This document shows positions 1 through 5,975 of a stretch of DNA of 10,965 nucleotides, in pieces (the stretch's first letter is position 1; each line of letters begins with the position of its first letter). Both the position numbers and the translations under genes were made by a program. The DNA lies in contig CAMZHY010000078.1 of the NCBI GenBank assembly GCA_947307005.1, positions 1 through 10,965 on the forward strand. The letters run 5' to 3'. The stretch is from an uncultured Planctomycetaceae bacterium. GTDB taxonomy: Bacteria; Planctomycetota; Planctomycetia; Pirellulales; Thermoguttaceae. The notes under the pieces are model-generated. The model did not search any database, was not told the DNA's origin, and saw only the letters and a list, made by a program, of their open reading frames with translations.

Positions 1-2
1 CG

Positions 3-863
3 ACCTTCTTCTCGCACCCCAAGGCGTCCGACACGCTCACGCTCTCGCACCCGAATAAGGAAATCCGCGATTTCTGGATTCGTCACGACAAATGCTGCCG
101 CAATATTGCGAACTACTTCGGCGAACAACTCGGAACGCCCTGCGTCGTCAACCACTGGACGCCCGACGGACTCAAGGACACGCCGGTCGACCGTCTTTCC
201 CCGCGTCAGCGTCTCGCCGCGTCCTACGACGAAATCTTCTCCGTCAAATATCCGAAAGAAAACATTCGCGACGGCATTGAGAGCAAGCTCTTCGGCATCG
301 GAGTCGAAAGCTACACGGTCGGCAGCCACGAATTCTGCATGGGCTACGCGGTCAAAAACGGTCTCGTCCTCACGCTCGACGCCGGACACTATCATCCGAC
401 CGAATGCATCAGCGACAAGATTTCCGCCGCGTCGATGTTCGTCGACGAAATCCTGCTCCACGTGAGCCGCGGCGTCCGCTGGGACTCCGACCACGTCGTG
501 ATCTGGAACGACCAGATGCGCGCGATCGCGGAAGAACTCATCCGCACGAACGTCATCGACCGCACGTTCTTCGCGCTCGACTTCTTTGACGCGACGATTA
601 ACCGCGTCGCCGCGTGGACGATTGGATCGCGCAACGCGATTAAAGCGCTCCTCTGCGCCGCCCTCGAACCGATCGAGCAACTCCGTCAGTACGAGCTTGA
701 TTTCAACTACACGAAGCGTCTCGCGCTCCTCGAAGAACTCAAGTCCGCGCCCTTCGGTCCCGTCTGGGACTACTACTGCGAGAAAAACGGCGTTCCGGTC
801 GGCGAAAAGTGGATCGCCGAAGTCGAGCAGTATGAAAAGGACGTTCAGTTTAAGCGCGTCTGA
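3..863 (+). CDS. rhaA: L-rhamnose isomerase, C-terminal part (5' end outside window)
   Basis: Interconverts L-rhamnose and L-rhamnulose in the cytoplasm, the first step of rhamnose catabolism. The visible 286 residues align by eye along the whole C-terminal two thirds of E. coli RhaA (419 aa). Matching blocks are TLSHPNKEIRDFWI, YFGEQLGTP, ESKLFGIGVESYTVGS, LDAGHYHPTE, LHVSRGVRWDSDHV and ALDFFDATINRVAAW. These blocks carry the family's metal-binding residues: Glu of VESYTVGS, Asp of LDAGH, His of LHVSR and the Asp residues of WDSDH and LDFFD. About 130 N-terminal residues lie before the window, and the frame is open to its edge. Leu codons are almost all CTC, suggesting good expression. The gene ends with TGA and is followed by a strong terminator, so it closes its transcription unit. 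Identification is secure. Confidence 0.97.
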   Translation, partial: TFFSHPKASDTLTLSHPNKEIRDFWIRHDKCCRNIANYFGEQLGTPCVVNHWTPDGLKDTPVDRLSPRQRLAASYDEIFSVKYPKENIRDGIESKLFGIGVESYTVGSHEFCMGYAVKNGLVLTLDAGHYHPTECISDKISAASMFVDEILLHVSRGVRWDSDHVVIWNDQMRAIAEELIRTNVIDRTFFALDFFDATINRVAAWTIGSRNAIKALLCAALEPIEQLRQYELDFNYTKRLALLEELKSAPFGPVWDYYCEKNGVPVGEKWIAEVEQYEKDVQFKRV

Positions 864-903
864 CAGTCTTTGAACGCCGACTAATCGAAGAAGAAAACAT
901 ACG

Positions 904-948
904 CGGCGCGTCGACCTCGTTCCAACGAGGTCGACGCGTCGTTTCTTT
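904..948 (+). terminator. Rho-independent terminator after rhaA
   Basis: A perfect 15-bp inverted repeat (CGCGTCGACCTCGTT at 907-921 with its complement at 924-938) is extended by three more pairs, one of them G-U, out to 904 and 941. The formal spacer is only CC, so the hairpin tip must open. A T-rich stretch (GTTTCTTT) follows immediately. It lies 41 bases past the rhaA stop. Confidence 0.85.
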
Positions 949-1174
949 CGGGAGAAATTCGGCGAATAAGACGAATTTTCGGCGCTAGGCGTTGTTTTAA
1001 TATTTCAAGCGCCGTTAAACGCAGGGCGACGCAGCGTTCTAGCTTTTCAGCAAAGCGCCATTCCTTATCGCCTTAGAACGGCGTTAAAGGCGTGTCGTAA
1101 GAATCGGTAGAATCAACGTCTGGCTCTGCCAAATGAAGAAAACAACACAATTATCCCATTTTTTCTTAAAACGA
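949..1174. other. Intergenic stretch with no recognised gene
   Basis: AT-richer than the flanking genes. I see no credible coding region, tRNA or precursor-like repeat here. A weak inverted repeat GGCGCT (981-986) / AGCGCC (1008-1013) with a 21-base loop is the only structure noted, and it may be chance. The stretch separates the rhaA terminator from the promoter of the peptide locus. Confidence 0.5.
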
Positions 1175-1203
1175 TTGACGCCAACGCGCCGACGTATTAT
1201 AAC
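1175..1203 (+). promoter_or_regulatory. Sigma70-like promoter for the precursor peptide
   Basis: TTGACG (1175-1180) and TATAAC (1198-1203) are separated by exactly 17 bases. This predicts a start near 1210 and an untranslated leader of about 155 bases before the precursor ATG. It is the best consensus match in the 500-base gap and points at the peptide gene. The call rests on consensus only. Confidence 0.55.
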
Positions 1204-1320
1204 AACCGTTGGTGGTTTGCGCGTTCGCGTCTGACTTGGCGGGCGGCGTGACTTTCGTCCGTCAAACGCGTTTTTACGTTCGCTCGTTGCGATCGCTAAC
1301 CGCTTTAGAAATAATAACAC

Positions 1321-1350
1321 GTTGCATATTGCGCCAATCGACGGCGCAAC
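1321..1350 (+). promoter_or_regulatory. Hairpin directly upstream of the precursor's Shine-Dalgarno
   Basis: TTGCGCC (1329-1335) pairs perfectly with GGCGCAA (1343-1349) around a 7-base loop. A second register is possible, because GTTGC (1321-1325) can pair with GCAAC (1346-1350). The hairpin ends 3 bases before the AGGAG ribosome binding site at 1353-1357. It could stabilise the message or modulate initiation. That role is inference. Confidence 0.4.
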
Positions 1351-1352
1351 TG

Positions 1353-1437
1353 AGGAGAATTAGTAATGGAAGCGTATAAAAAGCCTTTCATCGAAATCGT
1401 CGAACTTCTAAAGGAAGACGCCATTCTGACGTCCTGC
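1353..1437 (+). repeat. Duplicated precursor leader, copy 1
   Basis: This segment (Shine-Dalgarno through the TCC codon and just beyond) recurs in diverged form at 1701-1780 on the same strand. Conservation is highest over GAA-x-CG-TAT-AA-AAG and over GCCATTCTGACGTCC, the end of the leader. The cores do not align. Duplication followed by core divergence, or cores of separate origin, would explain this. Confidence 0.7.
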
Positions 1438-1494
1438 TCGGACGACAGTTGCGCGTTCGACAACGGTTGCGAGTGGGACGAACCCGGCGCCTGA
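1366..1494 (+). CDS. Putative RiPP precursor peptide (42 aa, three CxxD units)
   Basis: Small gene with a good AGGAG at 1353-1357, eight bases before the ATG, and a TGA stop. The leader begins MEAYKKPFIEIVELL and runs to about TS at residues 22-23. It contains Y4-x-x-P7, the type of motif read by RRE domains in several RiPP families. The core is CSDDSCAFDNGCEWDEPGA (24-42), acidic, with Cys at 24, 29 and 35, each followed two residues later by Asp (CSDD, CAFD, CEWD). A radical SAM/SPASM maturase lies downstream on the same strand, and a decayed homologous copy lies between them. I infer a substrate for radical-SAM crosslinking, perhaps Cys-Asp thioethers as in ranthipeptides. Aromatic crosslinks (FDN, WDE) are an alternative. 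I cannot name a precursor family. No cleavage site is obvious. Confidence 0.75.
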   Translation: MEAYKKPFIEIVELLKEDAILTSCSDDSCAFDNGCEWDEPGA

Positions 1495-1521
1495 GTTGAT
1501 TTGGCTCGAAATTCGTTTCGG

Positions 1522-1568
1522 TTCCCGCCTAGCTTTCGAAAACGAAGTCTGGCGGGAATATTTTTCAT
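1522..1568 (+). terminator. Terminator between precursor and maturase
   Basis: TTCCCGCC (1522-1529) pairs with GGCGGGAA (1551-1558). The inner part TTCG-AAAA-CGAA (1535-1546) closes the hairpin, and TATTTTTCATTT follows. It begins 28 bases after the precursor stop. A terminator here would let the peptide be made in excess over its enzyme, either as full termination or as partial read-through. Confidence 0.75.
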
Positions 1569-1700
1569 TTCACAATGAAGACGTCGCGAACTATAGTCGC
1601 GCGCGTTGTTGTTTTGAACGTTCGAGGCAAGGCGCGCTTACTCGCTTTCCCGTCCTTCGTCGGTAGGTTTCGTTGCATTAAGCGTCATTGTCGTTATTAA

Positions 1701-1780
1701 GGAATAGTTACGGAAACGTATAAGAAGTCTTTCATTGATATCGTCGGGTTGCCAAGGGAAGGGCGCCATTCTGACGTCCC
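1701..1780 (+). repeat. Duplicated precursor leader, copy 2 (degenerate)
   Basis: Diverged direct repeat of 1353-1437, starting at the remnant ribosome binding site GGAAT and running through GACGTCC. It lies about 345 bases downstream of copy 1. The short upstream word CGTTGCAT is also shared (1320-1327 and 1671-1678), so the duplicated unit probably included some of the 5' leader. Confidence 0.7.
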
Positions 1781-1840
1781 CCCGCCGGTTGCGAGCATGG
1801 CGATAGCGGAGGCGGTTGCGCCAGCGACGGCGGTTCCTAG
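1710..1840 (+). pseudogene. Decayed second RiPP precursor (paralogue of the 1366 gene)
   Basis: Bases 1710 to about 1779 match the first 23 codons of the intact precursor at roughly 56 of 69 positions (hand alignment). They read ETYKKSFIDIVG, then AILTS. Three lesions are visible. The ATG is ACG (1710-1712). One extra base lies in the GGG around 1761-1763, and one extra C lies in the run at 1778-1783. Undoing the start change and the two indels gives a 42-residue peptide, the same length as the intact one, ending in the core PAGCEHGDSGGGCASDGGS and TAG (1838-1840). That core keeps two Cys, as CEHGD and CASD. As written, nothing is translatable. The two homopolymer indels could be assembly errors, but the lost start codon argues for real decay. 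Confidence 0.7.
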
Positions 1841-1898
1841 TCTCCCCTCGACCTCGGCAGTCTTCGATCGTTCTCGTTCAAAAGAATCGCGCTTCCGC

Positions 1899-1936
1899 CG
1901 GACGTCCGTCAGACTGTCCGACGTTTTTTTTGTTTT
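1899..1936 (+). terminator. Terminator after the decayed precursor
   Basis: CGGACG (1899-1904) pairs with TGTCCG (1915-1920), including one G-U pair, around a 10-base loop. ACG, eight T residues (1924-1931), G and TTTT follow. It lies 59 bases after the TAG that ends the decayed peptide frame, matching the gene-then-terminator layout of the intact copy. Confidence 0.6.
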
Positions 1937-1967
1937 GTCACAAGGGTTTGACGCAACGTCCGATTCC

Positions 1968-1997
1968 TTCAAAGACGGATGGAACGACTTCTATATA
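1968..1997 (+). promoter_or_regulatory. Possible promoter of the radical SAM gene
   Basis: TTCAAA (1968-1973) and TATATA (1992-1997) are 18 bases apart, downstream of the last terminator and 19 bases before the maturase ATG. The message would have almost no 5' leader, consistent with the poor ribosome binding site there. The match is weak. Read-through from 1175 is the alternative. Confidence 0.3.
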
Positions 1998-2016
1998 GGA
2001 TTGTCGTCTAGAAATT

Positions 2017-3345
2017 ATGAACGTAATTCATCAGGCGGACAGCAATCTTGCAAAGTTGTTGCCGCAAGTAGCGTTGGATAACAACGCGACCTATCGTCCC
2101 TCGCAATTTGCATTTTCTTTCGTCCACGACGGCAAACATTACGCGTTCAACACGTTAACCAAACAGTGCGTCGAGGCGGAAATTCCGCCGTCCGCCAAAG
2201 TAGGAGAAGGTTACGACGCGTTGATTAAAGGTTTCTTTCTCGTGCCCGAAGACAAGGACGAGAGCGCCTTTTATCTTTCCATATCCTCTCTGATGAGGGC
2301 GTTCTGCCGCGACAAGGGCTTTCCCGGCTACACGATACTCCCAACTTTGGCTTGCAACGCGCGTTGCGTCTACTGCTATGAAGAGGGGGCGAAACCGACG
2401 ACGATGACGTCGGAGACCGTCGAACAGACGATTAGATACATTCTCGAAACCTCCCGCAAAGATAAAAAAATTGGGCTTTCATGGTTTGGCGGCGAACCGC
2501 TTCTTTGTCCCGATATTATTGATCGCATTTGCGAGGGAATGCGCGAGGCGGGGCGAGAATACAAGTCTTCCATGGTTTCCAACGGCAGTTTGACGACGCC
2601 GGGCGTCGTGGAAAAGATGATCGGCGACTGGAAAGTTACCGCCATTCAAATCTCCATGGACGGCTCGGAGGAGGACTACATCGCGCGTAAGAGGTATTTG
2701 AATTATCGCGGTTACTATCGCGCCGTGATCGACTCCATCAACCAGATCGCCGGAGCGGGCGTCGACGTCAGCATCCGATGCAACATCGACGAGCAAAACT
2801 GGAACTCGATTCCCCGTCTTCTCGACGATCTTTCGCAGGGGATAAAAAACAAGGAAAAGGTTGGAATCTATTTCAGTCCCCTTTTCTACGTTCGAGAAAG
2901 CGAGAACGATCTCGATTTGTGGGCAAAAACCATCGCCGCCCGACGCGAAATTGTCGCCGCTGGATTTAAGGTTAAGCCCTTCGTTGGTCTTAGGATGAAA
3001 TTCCGCGTTAGACGTTGCATGGCGGACGGCGGCGGTCCGGTTATTTGTCCCGACGGAAGCCTCTATCTCTGCGAACACTGCGTGTCCGAAAGTCGATTTG
3101 GCGACGTCTGGAACGGCGTTACGGATGAAAACGCTCGAAAGGAGTTTTGTCGGATCGACAGAACGCCCGACAAGTGCAAAACATGTCCCTTCCTTCCAGA
3201 CTGCACGAGTTTTTCGTCCTGTCCCGTAAAGGACTGTCACTGCCGTGAACTTCACGAAATGATGGCGCTCGAGGCGCTCCGCGCCATGGTCGATCGGCAA
3301 GCGGCGAAAGAGAACGAAGAAGAAGAGGAAACGCCCGTCTGCTGA
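2017..3345 (+). CDS. Radical SAM/SPASM peptide maturase
   Basis: Predicted to bind S-adenosylmethionine and [4Fe-4S] clusters and to crosslink the precursor peptide encoded upstream. The 442 residues show an N-terminal region of about 100 residues, possibly peptide-binding. The radical SAM core follows, with C113-x3-C117-x2-C120 (LACNARCVYCYEE), FGGE at 157-160 and QISMDG near 211-216. A Cys-rich SPASM region contains C334, C344-PDGSLYL-C352 (the GX4C signature), C355, C378, C387-x2-C390-x5-C396, C402, C407 and C409. The tail is acidic and ends PVC. ATG 2017 is the first possible in-frame start after a TAG at 1996-1998. No good Shine-Dalgarno precedes it. Codon use is more relaxed than in rhaA (many TTG, TTA and ATT). 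I cannot assign a subfamily. Anaerobic sulfatase maturase is disfavoured by the precursor next door and the absence of a sulfatase. Confidence 0.93.
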   Translation: MNVIHQADSNLAKLLPQVALDNNATYRPSQFAFSFVHDGKHYAFNTLTKQCVEAEIPPSAKVGEGYDALIKGFFLVPEDKDESAFYLSISSLMRAFCRDKGFPGYTILPTLACNARCVYCYEEGAKPTTMTSETVEQTIRYILETSRKDKKIGLSWFGGEPLLCPDIIDRICEGMREAGREYKSSMVSNGSLTTPGVVEKMIGDWKVTAIQISMDGSEEDYIARKRYLNYRGYYRAVIDSINQIAGAGVDVSIRCNIDEQNWNSIPRLLDDLSQGIKNKEKVGIYFSPLFYVRESENDLDLWAKTIAARREIVAAGFKVKPFVGLRMKFRVRRCMADGGGPVICPDGSLYLCEHCVSESRFGDVWNGVTDENARKEFCRIDRTPDKCKTCPFLPDCTSFSSCPVKDCHCRELHEMMALEALRAMVDRQAAKENEEEEETPVC

Positions 3346-3394
3346 GCGGCAAAAAACGTTCTATCGCTTGAAACAGCCAAGGTTCTTTAAACAA

Positions 3395-3437
3395 AACCGC
3401 CCCGACTTTTCTCGAAGAAGTCGGGGCGGTTCGTTTT
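3395..3437. terminator. Bidirectional terminator between convergent genes
   Basis: AACCGCCCCGACTT (3395-3408) is perfectly complementary to 3418-3431, a 14-bp GC-rich stem with a 9-base loop. CGTTTT follows on the plus strand. Read from the other strand, the stem is followed by TTTTGTTT. It can therefore end both the radical SAM gene and the hemD-side operon. Confidence 0.88.
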
Positions 3438-3458
3438 CGCGCGATATGAACGGCGCGG

Positions 3459-4295
3459 TCAATCGGCGTTTTCGGCAAGCGTGTCGAACACAGCCTGGAC
3501 GAGCGATTCTATCGTCGCCTCTTTGGCGACCTTAGCGACGGAAACGCCGAGCCGCGTCATCGCGTCCGCCGTCAACTGGCTGATCGCGACCCAGAGCGTG
3601 TTATGAACGTCGTCCCCAAACATCTGAACGAGCGACGACGCGGACGCGGAACTTGTGACGACCGCCGCGGCGATCTCGCCGGATTGAAGCGCGTCGAGAA
3701 CTTTCGGATCCGGTCTCGTCACGTCGACGCTGACGTACGATTCGACCTCCCGCCATTCCGCGCCGCGCTCCTTCATCGCCTCCGCAAGAACCTTACGCCC
3801 GCGACTTGCGCGAAACGAAAGAAAACGCTTCGACGAATAGTCTTTAACGACCTCGTCGAGCGCCTCGACGAGCCCTTCCGCATCGAAACGCTTCGGCGTG
3901 ACGTCGGGCTTAAGTCCGTAGGGCGCGAGCGCCCTGCCCGTCCCGTCGCCGACGACGGCGATCGACGCGCCGCTCCGTCGCCAGAACTCGCCGCATTCGG
4001 CGGGTTTGAAGGAATAGAGCGCGCGAAGTCGCCCGAACGCGGCGCGGACGCCGTTCGCGCTGGAAAAGACGGTCCAATCAACCTGCTTCTTCTCGATTGA
4101 GCGCAGCGCGTCGTCCAGTTCTTCAGGTTTCGTCGTCGGTAGAATCTCCAGCGCCGGTTGAATCATGACGCGGCATCCCAGCGTCTCAAGGGGCGTCGTC
4201 ATTTCGACCGCCTGCTCGCGAGGTCGCGTGACAAGGACGGTTTTACCTTCGTGAGGAAGGGGACCGAAAAGAAGGGAAGCAAGGCTAGGAGTCAT
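3459..4295 (-). CDS. hemD: Uroporphyrinogen-III synthase
   Basis: Closes and inverts ring D of hydroxymethylbilane to give uroporphyrinogen III, the branch-point precursor of haem, sirohaem and corrinoids. The family is poorly conserved, but the 278 residues show its landmarks: KTVLVTRPREQA (18-29), DWTVFSSANGVRAA (73-86), IAVVGDGTGRAL (112-123), DAEGLVEAL (138-146), FRASRGRKVL (161-170), ESYVSVDV (185-192), AAVVTSSASASSLV (210-223), WVAISQLTADAMTRLG (235-250) and ATIESLVQAV (260-269). Length is normal. The start has only a weak upstream GGGAAT. It is last in the minus-strand gene train, 94 bases after miaB, and runs into the shared terminator. Other haem genes are not in view. Confidence 0.92.
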   Translation of the reverse strand: MTPSLASLLFGPLPHEGKTVLVTRPREQAVEMTTPLETLGCRVMIQPALEILPTTKPEELDDALRSIEKKQVDWTVFSSANGVRAAFGRLRALYSFKPAECGEFWRRSGASIAVVGDGTGRALAPYGLKPDVTPKRFDAEGLVEALDEVVKDYSSKRFLSFRASRGRKVLAEAMKERGAEWREVESYVSVDVTRPDPKVLDALQSGEIAAAVVTSSASASSLVQMFGDDVHNTLWVAISQLTADAMTRLGVSVAKVAKEATIESLVQAVFDTLAENAD

Positions 4296-4389
4296 GGACT
4301 GTCAATTCCCATAGGGATTCAATTAGAAAGGTCTTAAACAGCGCGACGCAACGCGTTTTGACGATACGAGGACAAGCGCGAAACCGCGA

Positions 4390-5877
4390 CTACAGTTCTC
4401 CAAAGAGCGTAAAGGGCGCCGTCTCGACGATTCGAACGCGTTGAAACGTCCCGACGAGTTCGGGAGCGCCGTTGAAAACGACGATTCGGTCGCACTCGGT
4501 TCGCCCCGTCAACTGAACCGTCCCCGACGGCGCGGCGGACGCGAGCAGATCGCCGACGGGCAGGAGATTCGACGGCGTCTCGGACTCGTTCGTCGCGTCG
4601 AGCGTCTGTTCGTTCTCCGCGTAAAGGGATTCCTCTTGCGCGACGTTTCGCGCTTCGCGTTTGCTCGGACCTTCGACGAGAATCTCGACTTCGCGTCCGA
4701 GGAAAGTCCGGTTCCATTCGGCGCTGATCTCGTTCTGCACGGCGAGCAGCTCGTTGTTGCGCCTTTTTTTGACCGTCTCGGGGACGTCGTCTTCGTAAAT
4801 TCGCGACGCTTCGTTTCCAGGTCGAACCGAGTACTTGAAGATAAAGCTATTCTTAAAACGCGCGTAGCGAACGAGTTCAACCGTTTGTTGAAATTCATCC
4901 TCCGTTTCGCCGCAGAATCCAACGATGAAGTCGCTCGTAATCGCGGCGCCGGGAATTGTCGCGTAGATTCTATCGACAAGGTCTCGATACTCCTCGACCG
5001 TATAACGGCGCCGCATTCTTTCGAGAACCGAGTTCGCGCCATGCTGCGCGGGGACGTGCAGATACGGGGTCGCGGACGGAAGATCGCGAACCGCTTGCAG
5101 AAGCTCGTCGGTCATGTCGGTCGGGTAGGAGCTGACGAAACGAACGCGGCGGATTCCAGGGACGGCGTCAATCGCCGCGAGGAGGGCGGCGAGTCGCGTC
5201 GTCTTGTCGCCTTCGCGGTATCGGTAGCTGTTCACGGTCTGACCGAGAAGCGTAACCTCGACGCACCCCTGATCGGCGAGCGTTCTAATCTCGTCAAGAA
5301 TCTCCTTCGGCGAACGCGATTGCTCGGGTCCGCGAACGCTCGGCACGACGCAATAAGAGCAGAATTTATCGCACCCGAACATAATCCGAACCATCGCCTG
5401 AAAGACGCGGGGTCGCGTTTGCGGAAGCCGAATCGGATCGTAAAGACGGAACGACTCTTTGACCGCCTTAGGGTCGGTTCTGTGTTCGAAACGGTCGATT
5501 CCTATCGCGAGCTGCTGCGTTCCCGTCTTAGCGGCGGCCGCGACGAGGGATGCAAGTTCGCTGATTTTACCCGGTCCGACGACGACGTCCACGAATGGCG
5601 CGCGCTGAAAGACGACGCCCTTGTCCTTCTGCGCCATACACCCCATCACGGCGATCAGTCCCGTCGGCTTCTCGATCTTCCACGTCTTGAGTCGTCCAAG
5701 CGCGCTGTAAATTTTCTCCTCCGCGTGTTCGCGAACGCTGCACGTGTTGAAAACGATCAGATCCGCCCCTTTTCTGGAATCAAGCCGTTCCCAGCCCGCG
5801 GAAATAAGCTCCGCCGCCGCAAGTTCGGAATCAAGGACGTTCATCTGGCATCCGACCGTTTCAATATAGAACTTCAT
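4390..5877 (-). CDS. miaB: tRNA-2-methylthio-N6-dimethylallyladenosine synthase
   Basis: Radical SAM methylthiotransferase that converts i6A37 to ms2i6A37 in tRNAs reading UNN codons. The N-terminal UPF0004 domain has its three cluster cysteines at C10 (TVGCQMN), C46 (NTCSVRE) and C80 (GCMAQ). The radical SAM motif is C169-x3-C173-x2-C176 (GCDKFCSYCVVPSVRG). LLGQTVNSY, YLHVPAQHG and SDFIVGFCGETEDEF are all typical of MiaB rather than RimO or MtaB. The C-terminal TRAM domain (about 390-490) is split by a low-complexity acidic insert of about 40 residues (411-450) between VEGPSK and LTGRTECDR. Total length of 495 is therefore somewhat above the usual 440-480. The start MKFYIETVGC is canonical, with a weak purine-rich site upstream. 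It sits 98 bases downstream of dinG. Confidence 0.97.
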   Translation of the reverse strand: MKFYIETVGCQMNVLDSELAAAELISAGWERLDSRKGADLIVFNTCSVREHAEEKIYSALGRLKTWKIEKPTGLIAVMGCMAQKDKGVVFQRAPFVDVVVGPGKISELASLVAAAAKTGTQQLAIGIDRFEHRTDPKAVKESFRLYDPIRLPQTRPRVFQAMVRIMFGCDKFCSYCVVPSVRGPEQSRSPKEILDEIRTLADQGCVEVTLLGQTVNSYRYREGDKTTRLAALLAAIDAVPGIRRVRFVSSYPTDMTDELLQAVRDLPSATPYLHVPAQHGANSVLERMRRRYTVEEYRDLVDRIYATIPGAAITSDFIVGFCGETEDEFQQTVELVRYARFKNSFIFKYSVRPGNEASRIYEDDVPETVKKRRNNELLAVQNEISAEWNRTFLGREVEILVEGPSKREARNVAQEESLYAENEQTLDATNESETPSNLLPVGDLLASAAPSGTVQLTGRTECDRIVVFNGAPELVGTFQRVRIVETAPFTLFGEL

Positions 5878-5975
5878 TCTCAGTTTCTCACACGCTATCG
5901 TTTCTTATGCTAGACGGAATTCGACGAGTTTTCGTTATCAGTCGCGCTTCGCTATGATTTTACGGCGTCGTCTCG

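Noticed and set aside
1133..1234. 33-codon plus-strand frame (MKKTTQLSHFFLKR...)
   Set aside because: No ribosome binding site, and it spans the putative promoter of the precursor gene.
1585..1601. Inverted repeat CGCGA-ACTATAG-TCGCG
   Set aside because: Only 5 bp of stem with no T-run and no neighbouring element it would explain. Likely chance in CG-rich sequence.
1749..2081. 110-codon plus-strand open frame before the maturase
   Set aside because: It starts inside the decayed precursor in one of its shifted frames, runs through the terminator T-run and overlaps the maturase start out of frame. The product is low-complexity.
2479..3300. Long minus-strand open frame opposite the radical SAM gene
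   Set aside because: The plus strand encodes clear radical SAM and SPASM motifs. The antisense product has no recognisable features or ribosome binding site.
4441..5913. A 490-codon open frame on the plus strand opposite miaB
   Set aside because: It is exactly antisense to a fully recognisable MiaB, is Arg/Val-rich with no domain sense, and results from the absence of TTA/CTA/TCA codons in the real gene.
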